Source: DATDVD01 sp035290065
GTDB lineage: Bacteria > Pseudomonadota > Gammaproteobacteria > Coxiellales > Coxiellaceae
Assembly (NCBI GenBank): GCA_035290065.1
Contig: DATDVD010000086.1
Location: 1 to 8,081 of the forward strand
Direction: 5' to 3'
Length of the DNA stretch: 8,081 bases
Positions within the stretch are counted from its first letter, which is position 1; each line of letters starts with the position of its first letter. Below, piece by piece: positions 1 through 6,615 of this stretch. The position numbers and the translations under genes are program-made. The notes beneath the pieces are model-generated. The model was not told the origin of the DNA. It saw only the letters and a program-made list of their open reading frames with translations, and made no database searches.

Positions 1-1278
1 ATGCAAGGCCAAGCCGCTATTTATTCAAGCCATATGTTAGATGATCCAAAATTACGTTGTAAAATGTTGGAGGCCATTGTTGCCGATAACGAGAGAACGG
101 CCGGCGTTGTGGCTGATGTATACCGTCATTTTCTTGAAAGAGAAAAAGAGGTGGCTTTTTTCCCCTATTTATTGAATAGGCATAATCAAGAGTATGTTTT
201 TCTTCAAGCAGCGCTTTTGGCAGGAGACGTTGAAAGAGTCCGAACTTTGTTGCCAGGTATGGATTGGTTAGTTAGAGAAGAGGGCTGGAATTTTTTAGCC
301 GAAGTGCAGCATCGAATAGAGCGCCTTAAAAAAAATGTATACGCATTGGAATTAGAATTTTTGAAACCTCCACGAGAAAAAGACTTCAAAGCAATTATTC
401 AGTATAAAAACAAATTAAAAAAATCAAAGAAATTATTAACGGCTCTTTTTATGCAAGCCTCGATTCAGGCTTTATCATCCGGTAATGTTGAATTAGCTCA
501 ATTATTAATGAAACAATCTATATTATGTGAAGGCATTGTAGGTTTCTTTCAAATGGAAGCAGAAATAATATTACAGAGAGTCCATACGGAACTGCTTTCT
601 TCAGGTCGCTGGACAGAAGGTTTGCTGTTGGATAATGCTCGTTTTATCGCTAGCGCTATGGAAGGATGGTTAAACAGGACAACGATAGATTTTCATCAAT
701 TAAAACTTTACCTTCAGCAAGTAGAAGGTTTTGCAGCAGCTCCAACGGATCCTGTTGCGGGAATAATTCCTTGTTCGTTTCGGCGCCCTAGTATTATAAA
801 ACGCTATCAGGCTTGTGGGGATATTCTTGCGGTGGTGGATTTGACGCAAGAACTTGAGAGAGTAGTGGCAGAGGGGGGTTCCCTAAGCCCTGTTCCCCCA
901 GGGGCGGTAGTAGAATTTAATGGCACGACTTTTTTCCTTCAGCATATCGAATTAGTAGATCTTGGCAGAGGAAGTGCTGCGGGTGGTGCGGGTGCAAGCT
1001 CTGCAGAGGGTGCGCGAGTAAGTCCCCTCGTTTCTTCCCGAAGAACTTCCCTTCGAGCTCCCACAGCCGCTGCTGCTAGAGAGGCTTCTGCTGCTGCTTC
1101 TTCTGCGGCAGAAGCGGTGCTAGCCCCAGCTCCAGCTGCTTCACCTGCCGCCGCTATCCCTGCCGCCGCTGCTTCGGCTGCAAAAGTAACCTCCGCTGGA
1201 GCCGCCGCTGCTACTCCCGACGCTGATTTCGCGGGCCTTCCCGGTCTGCAAACCCGCAGCAGAAGACGTCGCCACTAA
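1..1278 (+). CDS. Unknown helical protein with ankyrin-like helix pairs and Ala-rich tail; effector-like candidate
   Basis: I do not recognise this gene. The frame is open from the first base, so the ATG at position 1 may be the true start or an internal Met of a longer gene; no upstream sequence is visible to judge a ribosome site. Residues 1-320 look mainly helical and soluble, with no signal peptide. Two segments resemble ankyrin or other solenoid helix pairs: FLQAALLAGDVERVRTLL (about 67-84) and MQASIQALSSGNVELAQLL (about 151-169). A charged Lys/Glu-rich stretch at about 100-145 could be coiled coil. From about residue 322 the protein becomes a low-complexity Ala/Ser/Pro/Gly tail, ending in RSRRRRH. 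The DNA of the tail (about 966-1260) is clearly richer in G+C than the body. Legionellales effectors often carry solenoid repeats, so a secreted host-directed protein is possible, but there is no direct evidence. It could equally be a cytoplasmic scaffold. Confidence 0.7.
   Translation: MQGQAAIYSSHMLDDPKLRCKMLEAIVADNERTAGVVADVYRHFLEREKEVAFFPYLLNRHNQEYVFLQAALLAGDVERVRTLLPGMDWLVREEGWNFLAEVQHRIERLKKNVYALELEFLKPPREKDFKAIIQYKNKLKKSKKLLTALFMQASIQALSSGNVELAQLLMKQSILCEGIVGFFQMEAEIILQRVHTELLSSGRWTEGLLLDNARFIASAMEGWLNRTTIDFHQLKLYLQQVEGFAAAPTDPVAGIIPCSFRRPSIIKRYQACGDILAVVDLTQELERVVAEGGSLSPVPPGAVVEFNGTTFFLQHIELVDLGRGSAAGGAGASSAEGARVSPLVSSRRTSLRAPTAAAAREASAAASSAAEAVLAPAPAASPAAAIPAAAASAAKVTSAGAAAATPDADFAGLPGLQTRSRRRRH
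966..1260 (+). repeat. GC-rich low-complexity GCN-codon tract encoding an Ala-rich tail
   Basis: This is the 3' part of the first gene. It is dominated by imperfect runs of GCN codons (GCT, GCC, GCA), with TCN and CCN codons between them, and encodes roughly residues 322-418. The composition contrasts sharply with the AT-rich first 960 bases. Short runs such as gctgctgct could change length by slippage in frame. A small inverted repeat, CTTCTGC-G-GCAGAAG, lies near 1100-1115. Confidence 0.6.
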
Positions 1279-1280
1279 AA

Positions 1281-1302
1281 GGAGACGGCTATTTTCCGTT
1301 TT
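1281..1302 (+). terminator. Weak possible terminator hairpin after the first gene
   Basis: Just after the stop codon, ACGG (1285-1288) can pair with CCGT (1296-1299) around a seven-base loop. A-T and G-T pairs extend the stem into a short T run. The stem is short and the T tract is partly consumed by pairing, so this is a weak candidate. Confidence 0.22.
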
Positions 1303-1341
1303 AAAATACGTGAACCTTATCCATCTGACTTAAATTAAAAG

Positions 1342-1374
1342 GTAGCCTGGGTTGAGGCGAGCCGAAAATCCAAG
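1342..1374 (+). repeat. Degenerate GTAG-headed palindrome (single REP-like element)
   Basis: GTAG at 1342-1345 is followed by CCTGGGTT, a purine-rich loop of about 12 bases, and AATCCAAG. The two flanks pair over eight positions with one mismatch and one G-T wobble. A GTAG head before an imperfect palindrome is the usual shape of REP elements mobilised by RAYT transposases. It lies between two convergent genes, the usual place for REPs. Read on the minus strand, the hairpin is followed by CTACCTTTTAATTT, so it might also help end transcription of the VOC gene unit. It is a different family from the repeats near rsmJ. Confidence 0.45.
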
Positions 1375-1381
1375 ATAATAT

Positions 1382-1762
1382 TTATACGATCGAAGGATGG
1401 TAGATCATTTGGATGGCAGTGCCGGCAGGGTCTTTGCAGTAGAAACTGCGAGCGCCGTCCCGGTGCGTTTTGGGTTCGTTAAGAAGAGTCACGCTGTTTT
1501 CTTCAAAACGTTTATACCACGCATCCACGCTTTCCGGCGTTTCTAAGATAAACCCAATGTGATCTAATCGTTGATCACACATAGGATTGAAACCGTCTTT
1601 GGCACGATGAAGTGCTAAATTATCGACACCTGACGTTAAATAATAATTATCGCCATCCGGTTGCCACTCAATCTCCATATTGAGTATCTCGGTATAAAAT
1701 TTAACACATTCTTCCAAATTTTTCACAAACAATGCGACATGCCGTAAACCTAATGTTTTCAT
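1382..1762 (-). CDS. VOC (glyoxalase/bleomycin-resistance fold) family protein
   Basis: This 126-residue protein has the paired beta-alpha-beta-beta-beta modules of the vicinal oxygen chelate superfamily. The first module opens with LRHVALFVKNLEECVKFY (residues 6-23) and the second with LDHIGFILE (66-74). The expected metal ligands His8 and His68 are visible. The C-terminal ligand position, usually Glu, is Gln118 in AIQMIYHP, and an extra His52 sits at the end of the first module (LALHR). VOC proteins include glyoxalase I, FosA, dioxygenases and binding proteins; the substrate here cannot be read from sequence. It is the last gene of the djlA unit. Its ATG overlaps the rpe stop by four bases (ATGA), and AAGGG lies a few bases upstream as a modest ribosome site, so translation is probably coupled to rpe. 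A lactoylglutathione-lyase annotation would be over-reading. Confidence 0.88.
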   Translation of the reverse strand: MKTLGLRHVALFVKNLEECVKFYTEILNMEIEWQPDGDNYYLTSGVDNLALHRAKDGFNPMCDQRLDHIGFILETPESVDAWYKRFEENSVTLLNEPKTHRDGARSFYCKDPAGTAIQMIYHPSIV

Positions 1763-2424
1763 AGTTGTGCCCTTATTGTGTGAAGTGTCTCACCATAATC
1801 AGATGAATGAAAAATTGCAGAACCCATCACTAAAAAATCAGCACCGGCTTTTTGAACTTCCGCACAATTCTCCTTATTAATACCGCCATCGATAGCAACA
1901 TAACACAGCGTATTGTGTTTATTCACCAGCTCGCGCGCCCGTTTTATTTTTTCTAAACTCTCCCTCATAAAGCGTTGCCCACCAAATCCTGGATGAACTG
2001 ACATCACTAGAATCATCTGTAATTTTTTTAATACGCTGACATCCATATCCAGGGGTTTTTCAGGATTAAAAGCTAATCCTGCTTTCATGTTACATCGTTC
2101 GATGTGATGAATAGTCTCCATAACATCGCGCGAAGTTTCAGGATGAAAAGTAATAACATTTGCACCTGCCTTAGCAAAAGGCTCCACATAAAGATCGGGA
2201 TTATCTACCATTAAATGTACATCAATAGGGGCCTTCACCCCGTCTTTATGCAGGCCCTCGCATACCACAGCTCCAAAACTTAAATTAGGCACAAAATGAT
2301 GATCCATCACATCAAAATGAATTCCATTCGCACCTGCCTTTAATACAGTCCTGGCCTCTTCACCTAAACGAGCAAAATTAGCCGATAAAATAGAAGCGGA
2401 AATAAAGATTTCTTTCCGGGTCAT
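1759..2424 (-). CDS. rpe: Ribulose-phosphate 3-epimerase
   Basis: This enzyme interconverts D-ribulose 5-phosphate and D-xylulose 5-phosphate in the non-oxidative pentose phosphate pathway, in the cytoplasm. The 221-residue TIM barrel has all family landmarks: SASILSAN near the N-terminus (9-16), HFDVMD (36-41, metal and acid/base His36 and Asp38), PNLSFG (46-51), DVHLMV (68-73, His70), the phosphate-side SVHPGFGGQ (142-150), IDGGI with the second catalytic Asp179, and MGSAIF near the end. Length matches the usual 210-230 residues. The start codon overlaps the stop of the upstream unknown gene by one base (TAATG), with a strong AGGAGG site inside that gene's last codons. It overlaps the downstream VOC gene by four bases. 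In many gammaproteobacteria rpe sits with gph and trpS or with aro genes; here it sits behind djlA. Confidence 0.97.
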   Translation of the reverse strand: MTRKEIFISASILSANFARLGEEARTVLKAGANGIHFDVMDHHFVPNLSFGAVVCEGLHKDGVKAPIDVHLMVDNPDLYVEPFAKAGANVITFHPETSRDVMETIHHIERCNMKAGLAFNPEKPLDMDVSVLKKLQMILVMSVHPGFGGQRFMRESLEKIKRARELVNKHNTLCYVAIDGGINKENCAEVQKAGADFLVMGSAIFHSSDYGETLHTIRAQL

Positions 2425-3338
2425 TAAGAAGGTCCTCCTCCATAAGTAAGTGCCGCATAATGATGAGCCTTGTTTAAATCGTCTTCAATACGTTCGGCCA
2501 TTCTTTTAGATTGAGGAGGAGCGGATGAAAAAAACCAGGGTCGGCCGGTAGCTACACGATAGAGGGGTATAATAAAAACCCCCAATACAATCGACAGAAT
2601 ATCGCCTATCAATCGTGCCATTTCACTATGTCGATGCAACATCAAGACAGTCTCGTAATACCTAAAATTCAGTTTAATGTGTCTTTTAAGCGTTTCTATG
2701 ACTGTTGATAATTTCCCAAAATTTTTTTCGATTTCGATTTCTTGATTCGTTTGGTAAATATAAATACAACTTCGCATTCGAGTGATAAATTGTTTTAGTT
2801 GTGTTTTCTTTCCATACGTATCGGAAATAGTTCCTAAATAAACCTCAAATTCGTGCAGTTTTACTAACGCAAGTTGTAAATAACTTTCATGTTGTAACAA
2901 CGTAGAATTTCTTTTAATACGTTGAAATCTTTCACAAAACACAACTTCGGGTTGTACATATGCATCTAGTGAAAAGGGAGTGGCTACCAATTTTCGTTTA
3001 CCAAAACTAAATCGCATAAAATATCCCAGTACAGAGTCAGGCCTTTTGGAGTATTGCCTATTATCGCTTAAATACGTAAAAAAACACTGCTGTTGACCAT
3101 GGTGGCGTTGGTAAATATCCGGGGAAATATTGAGTGGGTTTCGAATAGCTCGTGTGGTGGGAGAGTCTGCTTTCTCTTCTAATCCAGGTGGATCTTCTAA
3201 GGAGCTTAGCATTCGTAAATAAGTTAAGCCCGAATGAATTTGATCTTCCTCGTCTTTGCTTGGCGAGGGGTGCCGTTGGCGAAATGCTTCAATCGCTCTT
3301 ATCATCGCCCGTCGACGGTTTTGCACTTCTGATGCCAT
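2424..3338 (-). CDS. Unknown 304-residue protein with one hydrophobic segment, in the djlA-rpe unit
   Basis: I do not recognise a family. The N-terminus (1-35) is basic and helical (NRRRAMIRAIEAFRQRH), followed by a polar, Pro- and Glu-containing stretch to about residue 75. The middle (about 75-240) is rich in Tyr, Phe, Lys and Arg, with predicted long helices at about 135-235 that may be coiled coil. A hydrophobic segment at about 243-260 (LIGDILSIVLGVFIIPLY) could be a single membrane anchor or a re-entrant helix. A short basic/polar tail ends in GGGPS. No signal peptide is evident. The start is supported by AGGAGG eight bases upstream. The gene begins 31 bases after djlA and overlaps rpe by one base, so it is cotranscribed with both. 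A lineage-specific membrane-associated or secreted protein are both open; no function is proposed. Confidence 0.85.
   Translation of the reverse strand: MASEVQNRRRAMIRAIEAFRQRHPSPSKDEEDQIHSGLTYLRMLSSLEDPPGLEEKADSPTTRAIRNPLNISPDIYQRHHGQQQCFFTYLSDNRQYSKRPDSVLGYFMRFSFGKRKLVATPFSLDAYVQPEVVFCERFQRIKRNSTLLQHESYLQLALVKLHEFEVYLGTISDTYGKKTQLKQFITRMRSCIYIYQTNQEIEIEKNFGKLSTVIETLKRHIKLNFRYYETVLMLHRHSEMARLIGDILSIVLGVFIIPLYRVATGRPWFFSSAPPQSKRMAERIEDDLNKAHHYAALTYGGGPS
2434..2439 (-). promoter_or_regulatory. Ribosome binding site of rpe
   Basis: AGGAGG on the minus strand lies nine bases before the rpe ATG, inside the last codons (Tyr-Gly-Gly-Gly-Pro-Ser) of the upstream gene. It fixes the rpe start and fits reinitiation or coupled translation across the TAATG overlap. 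Confidence 0.8.
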
Positions 3339-3346
3339 GGTGATGT

Positions 3347-3352
3347 CCTCCT
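3347..3352 (-). promoter_or_regulatory. Ribosome binding site of the unknown 304-residue protein
   Basis: A full AGGAGG on the minus strand lies eight bases before the ATG at 3338, within the 31-base gap after djlA. It is much stronger than the site in front of djlA itself, which suggests this protein is translated well relative to its upstream neighbour. Confidence 0.78.
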
Positions 3353-3369
3353 ATGGTTCGTTCACACGA

Positions 3370-4185
3370 TTACGCCCACCCTTTTTTCTGGCAAATATCA
3401 TCATACGCCTTTTTTATCGTTTGTGTCTTTTCTGTAGCAACTTTGATCATTTCTTCGGGTAATCCTTTGGCGATTAAACGATCCGGATGATAACGACTCA
3501 TCAAACGGCGATAGGCTTTTTTCACCTCTGTCTGAGAAGCTTCTGAGGAAACACCCAAGACGGAATACGCATTCTGAACAGGGGGTGGACGGCGTTGAGC
3601 ACCGGTTCGTTGATGAGAATACGAACGATGGTATTGCTGCTCTGCACGAAATTGACTTTCAAATTGATCAAAATTAAAGCCCATAACACCCAGCTGTTGA
3701 CAAATATAGTGCAAGGCAGCCCGTTTACGAGCATCGATAGATCCTTCCGAAAAAGCCATTTGAACTTGCATTTCTAAGAATGTGCGCAATAAAGAAGGTT
3801 TATGCCAACACGCTTGCTTCAACGTTTGAATCGCTTGGCCTGCATTAAAGCGAGGTTGTTTTCCTTCATTAAACAATTGAATGGCCCGTTCACGTTGTAC
3901 AACATTTAAACCCAAATTTTTCATAATGGTTTCTGCGGTTTGAATATCGCGTGCACTCACTCGTCCATCCGCTTTGGCCACAAAACCCATCATTTGAAAC
4001 GTGACATTAAAAAAAATTTCTTGAATTTGAGAGGCGCTAAATTGAAAATAATGTTGCCCGGTTCGCCAGCGATCAATCATGCCGGAGTCAATGCAATAAC
4101 CCATGAGCAAGCCGATGATAAGCCCTGGAAAACCTCCGAATAATAAACCGAATATACCGGCAATCACTGTGGCCACATAGGTCAT
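3370..4185 (-). CDS. djlA: Membrane-anchored J-domain co-chaperone DjlA
   Basis: DjlA is an inner-membrane DnaJ-like protein that stimulates DnaK ATPase at the membrane and, in E. coli, feeds into Rcs-controlled capsule synthesis; the Coxiella homologue was described as mucZ. The order of parts is the family's. A Gly-rich transmembrane segment at about 4-32 (IAGIFGLLFGGFPGLIIG) carries GxxxG-like spacing suited to dimerisation. A TerB-like helical domain lies at about 50-175 (VAKADGRVSARDIQ and a matching AFSEGSIDARKR half). A Gln/Arg/Pro-rich linker at about 183-203 leads to a C-terminal J domain at 205-271 with the essential HPD at 233-235. Length of 271 equals that of E. coli DjlA. The ribosome site is weak (GAAAGG about nine bases upstream). 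It is the first gene of the minus-strand unit and is divergent from gshA. Confidence 0.96.
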   Translation of the reverse strand: MTYVATVIAGIFGLLFGGFPGLIIGLLMGYCIDSGMIDRWRTGQHYFQFSASQIQEIFFNVTFQMMGFVAKADGRVSARDIQTAETIMKNLGLNVVQRERAIQLFNEGKQPRFNAGQAIQTLKQACWHKPSLLRTFLEMQVQMAFSEGSIDARKRAALHYICQQLGVMGFNFDQFESQFRAEQQYHRSYSHQRTGAQRRPPPVQNAYSVLGVSSEASQTEVKKAYRRLMSRYHPDRLIAKGLPEEMIKVATEKTQTIKKAYDDICQKKGWA

Positions 4186-4227
4186 GGGGCTGTGCCTTTC
4201 TCGTTCAAAATAGGGTAATATTGTACT
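4186..4227. promoter_or_regulatory. 42-base divergent gap between djlA and gshA
   Basis: Two divergent genes start only 42 bases apart, so their promoters must overlap each other or lie inside the opposite gene. On the minus strand TACAAT (4220-4225) is a fair -10 candidate for djlA, with no convincing -35 at the right distance. On the plus strand AGGG (4212-4215) is a plausible but distant ribosome site for gshA. I see no clear plus-strand promoter. Confidence 0.35.
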
Positions 4228-5514
4228 ATGAGTGCTTCACAAGATCATGTTCCGCATTTATCCACTGCACTGACAGGCCCCCTCTTAGAAATAGAAAAAA
4301 TATTTTTGAATCAACAAGTTGAGATAGAGGGTTGGTTTCGAGATGCGTGGAAGCTTTCCCCCCCTTTGTTTTATGGCTCGGTGGATTTGCGCAATGCGGG
4401 TTTTAAATTAGCCCCGGTGGATACCAATTTATTTCCCGCCGGCTTTAATAATTTAAACCCCGATTTTTGGCCATTGTGTGTGCAGGCTGTGCAAAATACC
4501 TTGGGCGAATTATGTTCGAGAGCTAAACGTATTTTATTAATTCCTGAAAACCATACGCGTAATATGTTTTATCATGAAAATTTAGGGGTATTGATTCATA
4601 TTTTAAAAGCGTCCGGCTTTCAAGTGCGGTTAGGCGCTTTTGATTCCTCGTGGGAAGAGCAAAAAACTATCTCATTAGCGTCCGGTACTACCTTAACGAT
4701 TGAGCGAATAGAACGAAAAGGCAATCACGTCTATCTTCCTAATTTTATTCCCTGTGCCATTTTGCTGAATAATGATTTATCAACCGGTGTGCCGGAACTT
4801 TTACAAGGCATTTCGCAGCCCATTCTGCCGCCTCTTACGCTCGGATGGTCAACCCGATTAAAATCCCAACATTTTTCCCACTATCAAACCATTTGCGAAG
4901 AGTTTAGCCAATTATTTTCAATAGATTCCTGGTTAATCACCCCTTATTTTGATCAATGTAGTGAAGTGGATTTTATGAATCAAACGGGACAAACGTGTTT
5001 GATAGAACGTGCGCGTCTTCTGTTTGAGAAAATTAAAATCAAATACCGCGACTATCGCATCGATCAACCGCCATTTATTATTGTAAAAGCAGATGCAGGC
5101 ACGTATGGAATGGGCGTGATGACCATTAAAGACCCAAACGAATTAGCCCATTTAAATCGAAAGCAACGCACCAAAATGTCTACTACTAAAGGGGGTGTGG
5201 AAATTAAACAGGCGATTTTACAAGAAGGTGTTTACAGTTTTGAAACATGGGGGAAAGAAACTGCTGTGGCAGAACCCGTGGTTTATATGATTGGCAAACA
5301 CGTTGTAGGGGGATTTTATCGCGTTCATAAAAATAAAGGCGTCGATGAAAATTTAAACGCGCCGGGCATGAATTTTTATCCGCTGGCGTTTAGTGAATCC
5401 TGCTGTGGGCTACCGCCGTCACACGAAGAACGTGTCAATCGGTTTTATGCGTACGGTGTGATAGCACGATTGGCTTTTTTAGCAGCAGCACGAGAACAGA
5501 CAGGACTATTATGA
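4228..5514 (+). CDS. gshA: Glutamate-cysteine ligase, proteobacterial 'ferrooxidans' type
   Basis: This enzyme catalyses the first and rate-limiting step of glutathione synthesis: ATP-dependent joining of the gamma-carboxyl of glutamate to cysteine. The 428-residue sequence belongs to the short GshA family first defined from Acidithiobacillus ferrooxidans, and not to the roughly 518-residue E. coli type. Recognisable parts are SVDLRNAGFKLAPVDTNLFP (51-70, followed by AGFNNL), IPENHTRNMFY in the middle, the glycine-rich KADAGTYGMGVM (287-298), probably nucleotide- or phosphate-binding, and EPVVYMIG with VGGFYRVH near the C-terminus. The ATG at 4228 is chosen because AGGG lies 12 bases upstream and the next Met is far inside. 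It overlaps gshB by four bases (ATGA), so the pathway is made from one message. Confidence 0.95.
   Translation: MSASQDHVPHLSTALTGPLLEIEKIFLNQQVEIEGWFRDAWKLSPPLFYGSVDLRNAGFKLAPVDTNLFPAGFNNLNPDFWPLCVQAVQNTLGELCSRAKRILLIPENHTRNMFYHENLGVLIHILKASGFQVRLGAFDSSWEEQKTISLASGTTLTIERIERKGNHVYLPNFIPCAILLNNDLSTGVPELLQGISQPILPPLTLGWSTRLKSQHFSHYQTICEEFSQLFSIDSWLITPYFDQCSEVDFMNQTGQTCLIERARLLFEKIKIKYRDYRIDQPPFIIVKADAGTYGMGVMTIKDPNELAHLNRKQRTKMSTTKGGVEIKQAILQEGVYSFETWGKETAVAEPVVYMIGKHVVGGFYRVHKNKGVDENLNAPGMNFYPLAFSESCCGLPPSHEERVNRFYAYGVIARLAFLAAAREQTGLL
5502..5505 (+). promoter_or_regulatory. Ribosome binding site of gshB inside gshA
   Basis: AGGA lies five bases before the gshB ATG, within the last codons of gshA. 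With the ATGA overlap this points to coupled translation of the two glutathione enzymes. Confidence 0.6.
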
Positions 5515-6443
5515 AAAAAATAGGGTTTATTACGGATCCTCTCGAATATTTTCATATCAAAAAAGATACGACCTTGGCAATGATGCTAGAAGTTTCCAGG
5601 CGGGGAGATGAAATCTATGCAATGCGTATGAGCGATATTGGGGTGTCTCAGGATGAAGTGTATGCGCGAATGGATGTTATTGAATTACATCCCGACGCGG
5701 ATTCGTGGTTTTCCGTTAAAAAAAGTGTAAAACAACCATTGAGCGCTTTAGATCTGATATGGATGCGAAAAGATCCTCCCGTGGATACTGCTTATATTCA
5801 AGCCACCTATTTATTAGAGCGGGCTAATGAACAGGGCGCGCGTATTTTAAATCGCCCGTCTAGTCTTCGCGATGCCAATGAAAAATTATTTACGTTGTGG
5901 TTTCCAGCCTGTTGCCCTGAAACGTGTGTGAGTGCCTCACGAACTACTATTTTAGAATTTGTAGCCCAGCATCAAGAAGCTGTTATTAAACCGTTGGATC
6001 AAATGGGCGGACGCTCTATTTTTCGTTTAAAGAGAGAAGATTCCAACAATGCAGCGATTATTGACACCGTTACAGATTATCAAACGCGGCATGTGATGGT
6101 TCAGCGATTTATTCCGGACGTTATGCAGGGGGATAAACGCGTTTTAATGATTAATGGAGAACCGTTACCTTATGCATTATTGCGGATTCCAAAACCGGGC
6201 GATTTTCGCGGCAATTTAGCGGCTGGAGCGAGCAGTCAGGGTGTAGAATTAACCGATCGTGATCGTTGGATCTGCGAGCAAGTGGGCCCTACGCTTAAAG
6301 AAAAAGGCCTTTATTTCGTAGGCCTGGATATTATTGGAGAATATTTAACTGAAATTAACGTCACCAGTCCCACCGGAGTGCGAGAATTAGATACCTATTT
6401 CAACACAAATATCGCCAAAAAAATTTTTGATAGTGTAATGTAG
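5511..6443 (+). CDS. gshB: Glutathione synthetase (ATP-grasp)
   Basis: It joins glycine to gamma-glutamylcysteine with ATP to make glutathione, in the cytoplasm. The 310 residues show the prokaryotic GshB plan: an N-terminal domain starting MKKIGFITDPLEYFHIKKDT, the substrate motif MRKDPP (85-90), then an ATP-grasp domain with KPLDQMGGRSIFRL (160-173), RVLMINGEPLPYALLRIPK (210-228), the lid loop GDFRGNLAAGA (230-240), GLDIIG (271-276) and the metal-binding EINVTSPTGVRE (281-292). All expected catalytic motifs are present. The protein ends a few residues earlier than E. coli GshB. Its TAG stop (6441-6443) is part of the GTAG head of the first downstream repeat, so the repeat probably arrived at, and may have redefined, the gene end. 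The trimmed tail lies outside the catalytic motifs, so the enzyme should be active. Confidence 0.97.
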   Translation: MKKIGFITDPLEYFHIKKDTTLAMMLEVSRRGDEIYAMRMSDIGVSQDEVYARMDVIELHPDADSWFSVKKSVKQPLSALDLIWMRKDPPVDTAYIQATYLLERANEQGARILNRPSSLRDANEKLFTLWFPACCPETCVSASRTTILEFVAQHQEAVIKPLDQMGGRSIFRLKREDSNNAAIIDTVTDYQTRHVMVQRFIPDVMQGDKRVLMINGEPLPYALLRIPKPGDFRGNLAAGASSQGVELTDRDRWICEQVGPTLKEKGLYFVGLDIIGEYLTEINVTSPTGVRELDTYFNTNIAKKIFDSVM

Positions 6444-6566
6444 GGGCAGAGCGTGCTCTGCCCAGAGAATTTAAATCTTGTGCTGCACTCCGAGGAAAAC
6501 CTCGATCTGCCCAGCGGAATTTAAGTTTTGTGCTGTATTCTTGGGCAGACCACGGTCTGCCCCTAC
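6440..6566 (+). repeat. REPIN-like element 1, long variant with inverted and duplicated linker
   Basis: The outer arms are as in the other copies: GGGCAGAGC-GT-GCTCTGCCC on the left and GGGCAGACC-AC-GGTCTGCCC on the right. Between them are 79 bases instead of 31. These contain two related linkers (from 6464 and 6513, 49 bases apart) that match the linker of the other elements only as reverse complements (core CTTGTGCTGC here, GCAGCACAAG elsewhere). Between the two linkers is a degenerate arm with its own small hairpin CGAGG-AAAA-CCTCG (6491-6504) and a preserved TCTGCCC (6506-6512). The GTAG head at 6440-6443 contains the gshB stop codon. Confidence 0.85.
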
Positions 6567-6615
6567 GATGAGGGGGGAATAAGCAAGGGTGTAACGTTAT
6601 GCTAGGTCTCTCCGT
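6567..6615 (+). repeat. Conserved 49-base spacer, copy 1
   Basis: This joins elements 1 and 2, starting GATGAGGGGGG and ending TCTCTCCGT. It is nearly identical to the spacer at 6695-6743, with about one difference, and related to the one at 7687-7735, with about eight differences over 49 bases by eye. Confidence 0.85.

Noticed and set aside
204..389. Minus-strand frame of 61 codons inside the first gene
   Set aside because: It is a shadow of the plus-strand gene, with no ribosome site or recognisable protein.
3152..4143. Several plus-strand and minus-strand frames of 60-70 codons over djlA and the unknown gene
   Set aside because: They overlap well-supported genes in other frames, show no family resemblance and lack ribosome sites.
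4217..4222. TAATAT as a -10 box for gshA
   Set aside because: It lies immediately before the ATG, so it would require a leaderless message, and no -35 is found at proper spacing.
6440..6463. Intrinsic terminator after gshB
   Set aside because: The GC-rich hairpin is strong, but no T tract follows it; the same holds for the other arms. Effects on RNA ends are possible but not as a standard terminator.
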